64,000 bases of DNA from positions 10,702-74,701 of the forward strand of contig JAJDTQ010000253.1 in NCBI GenBank assembly GCA_022827045.1. The letters run 5' to 3'. This document shows positions 51,728 through 60,082 of the stretch, in pieces (the first letter of the stretch is position 1; the number at the start of each line of letters is the position of its first letter). Below the pieces are notes generated by a model that was given only the letters and a program-made list of their open reading frames with translations, was not told the DNA's origin and ran no database searches. Source of the stretch: Candidatus Binatia bacterium (GTDB taxonomy: Bacteria > Desulfobacterota_B > Binatia > UBA9968 > JAJDTQ01). The position numbers and the translations under genes were made by a program.

Positions 51728-52135
51728 CTACCCCTCTTTCCGCTTCGGCGGCGCGTAGAGCTGCAACAGGTTCCCGTCGGGGTCGAAGAAGTAGAAGCCG
51801 CGGCCGGAGCGGCGCTCCACCACCGAGACCTCGTGGATGCGGACGCCGGCGGCGCGCATGCGTTCCTCGGCGGTGTCGAAGTCGTCGCTATCGACGTAGA
51901 AGGCCTGGTGGGTGACGCCGTCTTCGGCCAGGGCGTCGCGGTCGATGGGGTTGGGGCGCTGGAACAGCACGACGATGCTCTTGCCGGAGCGCATGTCCGC
52001 GCGGCCGAGGCCTCGGAGATCGTCGCGGGCGACGTTGGCCACCTCCATGCCCAGCACGTCGCGGTAGAAGGCCACGGCCCGGTCGATGTCGTTGACGGGG
52101 ATGCCGCTGTGATAGAGTCCCTGGGTCTTGATCAT
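51728..52135 (-). CDS. VOC-family (glyoxalase/dioxygenase fold) protein
   Basis: 135 residues covering two beta-alpha-beta-beta-beta modules. The first begins GLYHSGIPVNDIDRAVAFYRDVLGMEV; the second ends with SGRGFYFFDPDGNLLQLYAPPKR. The metal ligands expected of the fold are H9 in YHSGIPV, H76 in THQAFYV and E or Q near the end (here NLLQLY, so Gln replaces Glu). Members include glyoxalase I, fosfomycin resistance and extradiol dioxygenases; the short length fits a small single-unit protein that dimerises. It lies just outside the defence island and is divergent from the amidase gene. Substrate unknown. Confidence 0.85.
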   Translation of the reverse strand: MIKTQGLYHSGIPVNDIDRAVAFYRDVLGMEVANVARDDLRGLGRADMRSGKSIVVLFQRPNPIDRDALAEDGVTHQAFYVDSDDFDTAEERMRAAGVRIHEVSVVERRSGRGFYFFDPDGNLLQLYAPPKRKEG

Positions 52136-52249
52136 GTCCGACCTCCCGGCCCGCGTGGGCCTTGCCTTGCGCTTAATCGAATCACGGGAAGAAACGTGCT
52201 ATGGCTGAGTCTCCGTTATCGCCGAACAAAACACCAGAGGATACTACCG

Positions 52250-53533
52250 ATGAACGAATTGTGCCGACTTTCCGCCAGCGAAGCCGTGGAACGCATCAAC
52301 CGGGGCGAGATCACCTCCGAGGAGCTTGTCCGGGCCTGCCTGGAGCGGATCGAGGAGCGGGAGCCCGACGTGCAAGCCTGGGTCCACCTGGATGCCGAAT
52401 ACACGCTGGCCCAAGCGCGCGAACGCGACGCCGCATCGGACCGCGGACCGGTGCACGGTCTTCCGTTCGCGGTCAAGGATATCATGGACACCGCCGACAT
52501 ACCCACGGGCTACGGCTCGCCCATCTGGGAAGGCTTCCGGCCCCGGGCGGACGCCGCCTGCGTGGCGCTCATGCGGGCGGCGGGCGGGGTGCTGCTGGGC
52601 AAGACCGTCACCGCGGAGTTCGCGAGCCGCCATCCCGGCAAGACCCGCAACCCCCACGACCCGGCCCACACGCCCGGCGGCTCCTCCAGCGGCTCGGCCG
52701 CCGCGGTGGGGGATTTCATGGCCTTCATGGCCTTCGGCACGCAGACTCTCGGCTCGGTGATCCGGCCGGCGTCGTTCTGCGGCTGCGTGGCGTACAAGCC
52801 GACCTACGGGGAGATCAGCGCCGAGGGAGTCAAGGAGAACACCGGCTCCTTCGACACGGTGGGGCTCTTCGGCCGGGCGGTGGAAGACCTCCCGCTCTTT
52901 CGGGCGGCGGTCACCGGCGAGCCGGTGCGGCCGCTGGCCCCGGTTTCGGTGAAAGGGCTTCGGGTGGGAATGTGCCGCACGCCGCTCTGGGACCGTGCGC
53001 AGGACTACACCAAGGCCCTGGTGGAGGGCGCCGCGGCCGACCTCGCCAAGGCAGGGGCGGCGGTGTCGGATGTCGACCTCGGCGGGCCGTTCGCCGACTT
53101 CGAGGCCATGGGCCGGCGCCTCAGCGACTACGAGATCGCGCGCGCCCTGACGTGGGAGCGCACGCATCACTTCGAACTGTTGAGCGAGTACCAGCAGGGC
53201 AAGATGAAGGACTGGCCCGTAGTATCCTACGACGAATACCGCGAAAGCGAACGGGTCATGGCGGCGTGCCGCGCCTACCTGGAGGAGGCGTCGAGGGAGC
53301 TCGACGTGCTGGTGACGCCGAGCGCCACCGGGGAGGCCCCCGAGGGGCTGGACAGCACCGGCGACACCGCCTTCAACATCCTGGCCACCTGGACCCACGT
53401 GCCATGCGTGACCCTGCCCCTCTTCAAGGGCCCCTCGGGCCTTCCCGTAGGATTGCAACTGGTGGGTCACCGCTGTCATGATCACCGGCTGTTCGAGATA
53501 AGCCGCGCCGTGCACTCGACATTGTCGGGCTAG
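52250..53533 (+). CDS. Amidase-signature family hydrolase
   Basis: 427 residues from ATG 52250, with AGAGGATACTACCG ahead; a longer open frame upstream was rejected. The Ser-cisSer-Lys triad is visible: K76 in FAVKDIMDTADIPTGYGS, S145 in HTPGGSSSGSAAAVG, and S169 in GTQTLGSVIRPASFCG. Spacing between the two serines (24) equals that of known amidase-signature enzymes. They hydrolyse carboxamides, carbamates or allophanate. It is followed 31 bases later by an amino-acid symporter, which suggests amide uptake and hydrolysis. The lack of GatB/C genes excludes GatA. Confidence 0.92.
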   Translation: MNELCRLSASEAVERINRGEITSEELVRACLERIEEREPDVQAWVHLDAEYTLAQARERDAASDRGPVHGLPFAVKDIMDTADIPTGYGSPIWEGFRPRADAACVALMRAAGGVLLGKTVTAEFASRHPGKTRNPHDPAHTPGGSSSGSAAAVGDFMAFMAFGTQTLGSVIRPASFCGCVAYKPTYGEISAEGVKENTGSFDTVGLFGRAVEDLPLFRAAVTGEPVRPLAPVSVKGLRVGMCRTPLWDRAQDYTKALVEGAAADLAKAGAAVSDVDLGGPFADFEAMGRRLSDYEIARALTWERTHHFELLSEYQQGKMKDWPVVSYDEYRESERVMAACRAYLEEASRELDVLVTPSATGEAPEGLDSTGDTAFNILATWTHVPCVTLPLFKGPSGLPVGLQLVGHRCHDHRLFEISRAVHSTLSG

Positions 53534-53564
53534 ACCCCCCCTCAACCGCGTCCAGGAGGATGCC

Positions 53565-54938
53565 ATGGACCGCTTGAACGCAGTCATCGACTCGGTCAAC
53601 GCATTCGCGTGGGGGCCGCCCATGCTGGGCATCCTGGGGGTGACCGGCCTGCTGCTGACGCTCGGTCTGGTCTTCATGCCGTGGTGCAAGGTGGGTTACG
53701 GCTTCCGGCTGCTGTTCGACAAGAGCGGAGCCGCAGGCGAGGGCGAGGTCAAGCCATTCAACGCGCTCATGACCGCGCTGTCGGCCACGGTGGGCACCGG
53801 CAACATCGCCGGCGTCGCCACCGCCATCGCGTTAGGCGGCCCAGGGGCGATCTTCTACATGTGGCTCATCGCGCTGTTCGGGATGGCCACAAAGTACGCC
53901 GAGGCGGTGTGCGCCGTCACCTACCGCGAGGTGGACCGGAACGGCCATCACGTCGGCGGCCCCATGTACTATCTGCGCAACGGCGTGGGCGAGTTCGCCC
54001 CCGAACTGGGCAAGTGGCTCGGCCTGGCGTTCGCGGTGTTCGGCGCGGTGGCGGCCTTCGGCATCGGCAATGCGGTGCAGGTCAACTCCATGGCCACCGC
54101 CCTTGTGGACAGCTTCGGCGTCCCCACATGGCTCACCGGGCTGATCGTGGCGGTGCTGGTCGGGGTGGTGGTGATCGGCGGCATCCAGCGCATCGGCGAG
54201 GTGGCGGGCAAGCTGGTACCGGCCATGATCGTGCTCTATATCGGCGCCGCCCTGCTGATCATCCTCATCAACATCACATCGGTGCCGGCGGCCATTGCGC
54301 TGATCTTCACCCACGCCTTCACGCCGGCCGCGGCGGCTGGAGGCTTCGCCGGCGCGGCGGTGGCCGCCGCCGTCCGCTTCGGCGTGGCGCGCGGGGTGTT
54401 CTCCAACGAATCCGGGCTGGGCTCGGCGGCCATCGCCCACGCGGCGGCGCAGACCAACAGCCCGGTGCGGCAGGGCGTCATCGCCATGCTGGGCACGTTC
54501 ATCGACACCATCGTCGTCTGCACCATGACGGCGCTGGTGATCCTGACCTCGGGCGCGTGGACGTTGACGGGCGCGGACGGCGGCGGCCTCACCGGCGTCG
54601 TACTCACCTCCGCGGGCTTCGAGAGCACGGTGACGGGCGGGCGCTACATCGTCACGGTAGCGCTGGCGGTCTTCGCCTTTACGACGATTCTCGGCTGGTC
54701 GTACTACGGCGAGCGCTGCTGGCAGTTCCTGTTCAGCGAGAACAGCCTGATGATCTACCGCGGGCTCTGGGTGCTGGCGGCCCTGACCTTCGCCAACGTA
54801 AAGGTCGCCTTTGTCTGGAACCTCTCGGACACCCTCAACGGGCTGATGGCGGTGCCCAACCTCATCGGCCTGCTCCTGCTGGCGCCGATGGTGTTCAAGG
54901 TGACGCGGGAGTATTTCGACAAGGCGGAGAACCGGTAG
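53565..54938 (+). CDS. Sodium:alanine/glycine symporter (AGCS family)
   Basis: 457 residues with about eleven membrane helices. The AGCS signature appears as LSATVGTGNIAGVATAIALGGPGAIFYMW, with GMATKYAEAVCAVTYRE next to it, and FGVARGVFSNESGLGSAAIAHAAA in the second half. Members import alanine, glycine or related amino acids with Na+ or H+. AGGAGGATGCC precedes ATG 53565. It probably forms an operon with the amidase, so the imported or exchanged solute may be an amino acid amide product (inference). Confidence 0.9.
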   Translation: MDRLNAVIDSVNAFAWGPPMLGILGVTGLLLTLGLVFMPWCKVGYGFRLLFDKSGAAGEGEVKPFNALMTALSATVGTGNIAGVATAIALGGPGAIFYMWLIALFGMATKYAEAVCAVTYREVDRNGHHVGGPMYYLRNGVGEFAPELGKWLGLAFAVFGAVAAFGIGNAVQVNSMATALVDSFGVPTWLTGLIVAVLVGVVVIGGIQRIGEVAGKLVPAMIVLYIGAALLIILINITSVPAAIALIFTHAFTPAAAAGGFAGAAVAAAVRFGVARGVFSNESGLGSAAIAHAAAQTNSPVRQGVIAMLGTFIDTIVVCTMTALVILTSGAWTLTGADGGGLTGVVLTSAGFESTVTGGRYIVTVALAVFAFTTILGWSYYGERCWQFLFSENSLMIYRGLWVLAALTFANVKVAFVWNLSDTLNGLMAVPNLIGLLLLAPMVFKVTREYFDKAENR

Positions 54939-55018
54939 CGTCATCGCGAGGCAATCCGAGCGGTGGTCTCCGTGCTGCCCGGTAGCGGGCTTCTCAAGTA
55001 GACGGGGCTTGACGCGCA

Positions 55019-55879
55019 TTGTTACGCCCATCGATATGGGGGCGACTCGTCCTCTACTCCATCCCGGCTGTTCTGCTGATGAGCTTTAGCGGCTTCCTCG
55101 AGAACTTCTTCCTCTACCATCCGCTCCGGCAAATCGACGTCACCCCCGCCGATCACGGCGTACCCTTCGAGGACGTGCGCTTCCCGGCCAGGGACGGCGT
55201 CTGCCTGCACGGCTGGTACGTGGAACCCCCCGGTCCGGACCGCCCCGTGCTACTCTGGGCGCACGGCAACGCGGGCAACCTCTCCCACCGGGCTCACAAC
55301 ATCGCCATGATCCACACGGAACTGCGAGCGGGAGTCTTCCTGTTCGACTACAGGGGCTTCGGACGGAGCGAGGGAAAGCCCGGGGAGCCGGGCCTGTATG
55401 AAGATGCCCGGGGCGCGTACGCGTGGCTGCGCCGGCGCGTGCCGCCGGAGCGGATCTTTCTCTTCGGACGCTCTCTCGGCGCGTCCGTCGTGGTCCGCAT
55501 CGTGGCCGAGGGCGCCGCGGCCCGCGGTCTGATACTCGAATCACCCTTCGAGAGCCTGGTGGCCATGGGGAGGACGGTCTTCCCCTTCCTTCCCGTGAGT
55601 TGGCTCGTGTCCCAGGAGTTCGACAACCTCAAGTACCTTCCCAAGGTAGGGATCCCGGTGTTCATTCTTCATGGGGACGCTGACGAGATCGTCCCCTTCG
55701 CCCAGGGGCAACGGCTCTTCGAGCTGGCCAACCCGCCCAAGCGCCTCTACGTCATTGCCGGATCGGGGCACAATGATACCTATCTCGCGGGCGGAGGGCC
55801 GTACTGGGACGCCTGGCGCTCGTTCATGGCGAACCCCGAGCATGGGACCCCGGAATCGGAGGGCCGGGATGCGGACTAG
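55019..55879 (+). CDS. Membrane-anchored alpha/beta hydrolase (BEM46/ABHD13-like)
   Basis: 286 residues. An N-terminal helix (LVLYSIPAVLLMSFSGFL, ~10-27) anchors the protein. The catalytic set is S152 in FLFGRSLGASVVVR, D219/D221 in LHGDADEIVPF and H250 in AGSGHNDTYL; the oxyanion HG motif is LLWAHGNAGN. BEM46/FrsA-type relatives are serine hydrolases of unclear natural substrate. The only good start is TTG 55019, without a convincing ribosome site; ATG 55079 would lose the anchor. The stop overlaps the convergent beta-barrel gene by the shared CTAG at 55876-55879. Confidence 0.85.
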   Translation: MLRPSIWGRLVLYSIPAVLLMSFSGFLENFFLYHPLRQIDVTPADHGVPFEDVRFPARDGVCLHGWYVEPPGPDRPVLLWAHGNAGNLSHRAHNIAMIHTELRAGVFLFDYRGFGRSEGKPGEPGLYEDARGAYAWLRRRVPPERIFLFGRSLGASVVVRIVAEGAAARGLILESPFESLVAMGRTVFPFLPVSWLVSQEFDNLKYLPKVGIPVFILHGDADEIVPFAQGQRLFELANPPKRLYVIAGSGHNDTYLAGGGPYWDAWRSFMANPEHGTPESEGRDAD

Positions 55880-56628
55880 AACCCGATACGGATACCTGCC
55901 CGGAAGACGTGGTTGCCGGCCTCGGACTTGGCCGAGGAATCAGAGAGCGAGGTGAGCTTGGGATCCCCCGCGCCCATGTACCGATAGCCCACGTGAACGA
56001 CCAGGGACTCCATCAGCCGATACGCCACTCCGCCGCCGATCTGGTAGGCAAGCACCCAGTCCCCGTCGTCGCCGCCGATGGTTCGAGCGGCGCTGACTAC
56101 CTCGGGCTCAAATCTCGACAGATCGCGCGGCCGATCGATCTCGTATCTCACATACTGGACACCGAGACCGCCGCCGAAATACGGTGTGAAACCGATGCCG
56201 ACGTCCACGTCGTACCAGGCGTTGGCCATGAGACCCAGTGTCGCGCGGCTCCCTTTCAAGTCCACCTCGCTGTTGATGGCTCTGACGACGTCTTGCGGGA
56301 GTTCCTGGCCGGCCACGCTGAATCGGGCGTACTCGACGGAGTCGACGTCGGCCTCCCGCCACGAGATCTCTCCTTCCATCCGTAACGGGCCCCAGCCCAG
56401 GCCGACGGCCGCGCTGTATCCCAAGGCGGAATCGATATCGGCCGTACCTCTCGTCGCCGCCTTGAAGTCCGAGGTGGAACTCATGGCCATGCCCAGATCC
56501 GCAGCCAGATAGAGTCCACTCCCCCGCTGGGCGTACGCCGCGGTGGAGAAAACCAACAGCACCACCCCCAGAAGCGCCACGGCACCGAGTGCCCTCCCGA
56601 CAACCGCCGGGCCAGCTACGTTACGCAT
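55876..56628 (-). CDS. Small outer-membrane beta-barrel (OmpA/porin-like)
   Basis: 250 residues. ATG 56628 follows a strong AAAGGAGTTGCAG. The signal core is ALGAVALLGVVLLVFSTAAYA. The mature chain has alternating strands such as GSGLYLAADLGMAMSS, LGYSAAVGLGWG and LVVHVGYRYMGAGD, and ends in HVFRAGIRIGF with the C-terminal Phe that BAM recognises. About eight strands are predicted, like OmpW/OmpA-barrel and opacity proteins. Its role (adhesion or structure) is unknown. It is convergent with the alpha/beta hydrolase gene and starts 47 bases after the stop of the M20 hydrolase on the same strand. Confidence 0.82.
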   Translation of the reverse strand: MRNVAGPAVVGRALGAVALLGVVLLVFSTAAYAQRGSGLYLAADLGMAMSSTSDFKAATRGTADIDSALGYSAAVGLGWGPLRMEGEISWREADVDSVEYARFSVAGQELPQDVVRAINSEVDLKGSRATLGLMANAWYDVDVGIGFTPYFGGGLGVQYVRYEIDRPRDLSRFEPEVVSAARTIGGDDGDWVLAYQIGGGVAYRLMESLVVHVGYRYMGAGDPKLTSLSDSSAKSEAGNHVFRAGIRIGF

Positions 56629-56675
56629 CTGCAACTCCTTTCCCCTGCCTGCAGGGTTCCACCATCCGGAAAGCG

Positions 56676-58028
56676 TCAACCATCACCGCTGTCCGAACGA
56701 ACATCAGGATGGAACACCTCCGTCGCATCGAGCTTGCGCTGATAGTCCAGGTACTCCTGCTTCGTCATCCGGGGCATGTCTTCCCGGAGGATCCGCTGTG
56801 CCGCTCCGGCGCCGTCGTGAAGCAGGTCGATGGCGGTCATGGCCAGTAGCTTGGCCGACTTCACGTAGACCGAATCGTGGTCCACGAGGAGATATCCGTT
56901 GGTATGGCCGCCGCCGGCGGCGCCCGCGACATAGGGCTGCACGGCCGGCATGATGTGGGCCAAGTCGCCGAAGTCGGTGCTGCTGGTGCGGTGCTCGGTG
57001 CCGAGCGCGAACTGGCCCGCGCCGAACACCTGCTCGGCGTTCTCGCCCCACAGACGGGCCATGGTCTCGTTGTTGGTCTGCGGCAGGTAACCGGGCACCG
57101 TGGTGATCTCCACCGATGCGCCCACCGCCATGGCCGCGCCACGCAGCGCGTTGTCCACCTTGCGGTTGGCGTCGAGGATGCCCTCCAGGGTCTTGCCGCG
57201 AATAAAGGTCTCCAGGGTCACCTCCGCCGGCACCACGCTCACGGCGTCGCCGCCCCGGGTGATGATCGGATGGATGCGAATGGTGTCGTCGTCGTAGAAG
57301 GTCTCGCGCTGGTAGGCGATGGCGGTCATGGCCAGATTGGCGGCGTTGAGGGCGTTGATGCCCTTCTGCGGGCTCCCGCCCGCGTGCGCGGCCTTGCCGA
57401 TGAAGCGGATCTTCTTGATGACAGCGCCGTTGGAGGAGCGCGCGACGTGGGAGGCGAGGGTGTCCGTCTTGGTGTGGAACATCATAGCCAAGTCGACGTC
57501 GTCGAAGTGTCCAAGCCGGATGAGCTCCGCCTTGCCCGAGAGGAACTCGAGCTCGTCGTGCGCCTTGCGAAGCATGCGCCCGTCAACGTCGATCATCTCT
57601 TCGGCCGGAACGGCGAAGAATACCAGCGAACCGCTGAGCTCCGGCAACACCGCGGCGGACAGGAGCCCCATGGCCGCGCCCACCATCCCCGCCACCTGCG
57701 CGTTGTGCCCGCAGGCATGGGCCGCGCCAGTCCGGGGATCGGCATGGGGATGGTCCGGCACCACGAGCGCGTCCAACTCTCCCAGGATGGCCAGGCTCGG
57801 ACCCGGTCCGCCGCACTCGCGCCGGCCCTTGACGCCGGTGATGGCCAGGCCCCGCTCGGGCTCGACGCCGAGCCCCTGAAGCCGCGTGGCAATCAGGTCC
57901 GCGGTATTGTTCTCGTTGAAACCCGTCTCCGGGTTGCGCAGAATGGTCTCGCCCAGGTCGATGATCTCCTGCCTGCGGGCGTCGATGACCCGGCAGGCTT
58001 CGGCTTTGATATCGTCCCTGGAGGTCAT
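56676..58028 (-). CDS. M20-family amidohydrolase/peptidase (AbgB-like)
   Basis: 450 residues. Blocks ILRNPETGFNENNTADLIATRL, then ILGELDALVVPDHPHADPRTG and AAHACGHNAQVAGMVGAAMGL carry the metal ligands of the HACGHNAQ type, and EEMIDVDG the catalytic Glu. The lid region has KIRFIGKAAHAGGSPQKGINALNAANLA. GTEHRTSSTDFGDLAHIMP is the last metal segment. Members hydrolyse N-acyl amino acids or p-aminobenzoyl-glutamate. ATG 58028 overlaps the CinA-like stop (ATGA), so the two are co-translated. Metal-dependent hydrolysis is certain by family, the substrate is not. Confidence 0.88.
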   Translation of the reverse strand: MTSRDDIKAEACRVIDARRQEIIDLGETILRNPETGFNENNTADLIATRLQGLGVEPERGLAITGVKGRRECGGPGPSLAILGELDALVVPDHPHADPRTGAAHACGHNAQVAGMVGAAMGLLSAAVLPELSGSLVFFAVPAEEMIDVDGRMLRKAHDELEFLSGKAELIRLGHFDDVDLAMMFHTKTDTLASHVARSSNGAVIKKIRFIGKAAHAGGSPQKGINALNAANLAMTAIAYQRETFYDDDTIRIHPIITRGGDAVSVVPAEVTLETFIRGKTLEGILDANRKVDNALRGAAMAVGASVEITTVPGYLPQTNNETMARLWGENAEQVFGAGQFALGTEHRTSSTDFGDLAHIMPAVQPYVAGAAGGGHTNGYLLVDHDSVYVKSAKLLAMTAIDLLHDGAGAAQRILREDMPRMTKQEYLDYQRKLDATEVFHPDVRSDSGDG

Positions 58029-58510
58029 GGATTTTGCCGCAGCGCGTCTTCCAGAAGCGCCAAGGCTGCCGTCGTAAAGGCCCACATGTTGGCTTCCCGG
58101 TCCGAATCGCCGGTCTCGATGGTGATGGCCTTCTCCACCGGTCCGACGATGGCCATGCAACTGTGGCCGGCCGCGTCGCCATAGCGGTTGCCGGTCGGGC
58201 CGGTGGCGCCGCTCTCCGACAGACCCCAGGTAGTGTTCAACCGGCCCTGGATCAGCCGCGCCATGTTGAGCGCGTAGGGTTCGGTGCTGCCGCGGACCGT
58301 CACCTCGCTCTCGGGCATCATCAGGAGACCCGCCCGGGCATGCCGGGTGTAGATGACGCCGCCGCCGACGAAATACGCCGAGGCGCCGGGCAACGACAGC
58401 AGCGCCGCGGAGATCAGACCGCCGGTGGATGACTCGGCCACCGCCACGGTCTGGTTTCGTTCCTTGAGCAACTCGCCCACGGTACGTCCGAGGGTGATCA
58501 GATCCGGCAT
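58025..58510 (-). CDS. CinA C-terminal domain protein (NMN amidase-like)
   Basis: 161 residues; only the C-terminal CinA domain, without the molybdopterin-binding half. AVAESSTGGLISAALLSLPGASAYFVGGGVIYT matches the CinA family core, and LSESGATGPTGNRYG the second motif. In stand-alone PncC-type proteins this domain deamidates nicotinamide mononucleotide. The usual AESCTGG Cys is Ser here. ATG 58510 follows GGGAGGCCCC. Its stop overlaps the M20 gene. PncC activity is possible but the operon with an M20 hydrolase suggests a different amide (inference). Confidence 0.82.
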   Translation of the reverse strand: MPDLITLGRTVGELLKERNQTVAVAESSTGGLISAALLSLPGASAYFVGGGVIYTRHARAGLLMMPESEVTVRGSTEPYALNMARLIQGRLNTTWGLSESGATGPTGNRYGDAAGHSCMAIVGPVEKAITIETGDSDREANMWAFTTAALALLEDALRQNP

Positions 58511-58527
58511 GGGGCCTCCCCTTCTGG

Positions 58528-58547
58528 ATTCCGGCTTCCGCCGGAAT
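58528..58547. repeat. Short dispersed-type palindrome ATTCCGGC-TTCC-GCCGGAAT
   Basis: Perfect 8-bp arms in the space between the CinA-like start and the carboxyltransferase stop. The core and flank (GGATTCCGGCTTCCGCC, then GGAATGACGG) resemble intergenic repeats scattered in many proteobacterial genomes; only one copy is in this window. Confidence 0.5.
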
Positions 58548-58618
58548 GACGGATGCAAAGCGTCATTGGTTCACCCACCGGCCATATGCCTTCCAAAGCA
58601 GCAACCGAGATTCTGACG

Positions 58619-60079
58619 CTACGCGCCACCTTTTTGCAACGACAGCGACAGGCCCGGCCGGCGGACATGGATGCCGGCGTAGCGGCCGCGGTCGGTGAGC
58701 CGCTCCATCAGCGCCACCATGGGCAGCTTGGCGCTCAGGTATTCCCGCGGCGGACCGGCGGCGCGCATGGCGGCGATCTCTTCTTCGCTGAGCATCCACC
58801 GGAGCAGCAGCTCCTCGTCGGTCACTCCCGGGCCGCCGAGCTTGCGCCGCACCTCTTCGATGGTGAGGTCCGGCGGCTCCCACTCGGCCATCTCCTTGCC
58901 GCGGGGCCGGTCCAGGATCTTGTGCTTGACGTCGGGGTCCATGGTCTCGGCGCCTTCCCGGCCCCAAAGGCCGAGCGCGTACTGGATGATCTGGTCGGTG
59001 ACCTCCCGGTAGGGTTCGCCGACGATGACGTTGATGGCCGCCTGGCTTCCGACGAACTGGGAGAGCGGCGTGACCATGATGGGGTAGCCGAGATCCGCCC
59101 GCACCCGCACCACCTCGTCCAACGCCTCCTCCACCTTGTCTTCCAGGCCCACCTTGGCGAGCTGATGGCGGAGGTTCGAGATCATCCCGCCCGGAACCTG
59201 GTGCTGGTACTGGGCGTAGTCGTATTCCACCGGGGCGCCCACGGGGAAGCCTTCCTGCCGCGCCACGTTGGTGAAGTGCTCCGACACTTCCTCCAGCGCG
59301 TCCGTGTCCACGGCGCAGGCGTAGCCCAGGGCGCGGAGGTTGGCGGCGACGCTGAACACCGACGGGTTCGAGGAGGCGTTGGCCAGCGGCGGAACCGCCG
59401 TGTTGACCGTGCGGATGCCGAGCTTCACCGCCTCCAGGCAGCAAAGGGGGCCCAACCCCGTGGTGCAGTGCGTGTGCAGCTCCACCGGGATGCCGCCGGC
59501 GTTGTCGAAGATCATCGGCACCAGGGTGCGGGTACGCTCGGGCGTGAGCAGGCCGCCGGGGTCCTTGAGGCAGAGGTACGGCACCCCCAGTGACGCGGCC
59601 TCGCGGGTCTTCCGCGCATAGTACTCGTCGGTGTGCTTCGGCGACACCGAGTAGATCAGGTTGACGATGGGCTGGAGGCCGTTCTTGCGCGCGATGCCGA
59701 CCTTGCGCTCCCACCCCTGCAGCTCATTCCACTCCTCGGAGATGCGCGCCTGCCGGATGCCGTTGGCGGCCATCCGCTGGATGAAGAGTTCGTAAACCGA
59801 CACCGGCGTGATCTCGAACGCATTGACCCGGCCGGCCATGAGCCGCAGCGGCGTGCGGGTGACGCGCTCCGCCACCATCCGCACCCGGTCCCACGGATCC
59901 TCCTTGAGCTCGCGTACACACTTCTTCAGGTGAGAGGCGGACATGAGCTCGATGGCGTCGAACCCGGCCTCATCCATGGTCCGGGCCACGGGCAGCATCA
60001 TGCCGGTGGTCATCCGCTCGGCCCAGAGGCTCTGGTGGCCGTCGCGCAACGTGGTGTCTACGAATCGGATCTCGTCCAT
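58619..60079 (-). CDS. Carboxyltransferase of OadA/pyruvate-carboxylase-B type, no biotin domain
   Basis: 486 residues. HMGL-like TIM barrel: VDTTLRDGHQSLWAERM (D8, R12, D13, H15), catalytic K172 in YLCLKDPGGLLTP and metal histidines in VELHTHCTTG (H202, H204). The PYC_OADA domain follows (QVPGGMISNLRHQL, GYPIMVTPLSQFVGSQAA). The protein ends at LSLSLQKGGA with no AMKM biotin attachment site, so a separate carrier would be needed, or the enzyme uses another chemistry. Usual relatives are oxaloacetate decarboxylase alpha and pyruvate carboxylase subunit B. It starts 3 bases after the amidohydrolase stop, so they are one operon. Confidence 0.87.
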   Translation of the reverse strand: MDEIRFVDTTLRDGHQSLWAERMTTGMMLPVARTMDEAGFDAIELMSASHLKKCVRELKEDPWDRVRMVAERVTRTPLRLMAGRVNAFEITPVSVYELFIQRMAANGIRQARISEEWNELQGWERKVGIARKNGLQPIVNLIYSVSPKHTDEYYARKTREAASLGVPYLCLKDPGGLLTPERTRTLVPMIFDNAGGIPVELHTHCTTGLGPLCCLEAVKLGIRTVNTAVPPLANASSNPSVFSVAANLRALGYACAVDTDALEEVSEHFTNVARQEGFPVGAPVEYDYAQYQHQVPGGMISNLRHQLAKVGLEDKVEEALDEVVRVRADLGYPIMVTPLSQFVGSQAAINVIVGEPYREVTDQIIQYALGLWGREGAETMDPDVKHKILDRPRGKEMAEWEPPDLTIEEVRRKLGGPGVTDEELLLRWMLSEEEIAAMRAAGPPREYLSAKLPMVALMERLTDRGRYAGIHVRRPGLSLSLQKGGA

Positions 60080-60082
60080 CTG

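Noticed and set aside
51680..53533. Extended amidase starting at 51680
   Set aside because: The extra 190 codons are antisense to the VOC gene; the amidase-family start is ATG 52250 with a ribosome site.
54940..54975. Short segment resembling a GTCATCGCGAGGCAATCC-type dispersed repeat
   Set aside because: Only a partial match from memory and no second copy in the window, so not called.
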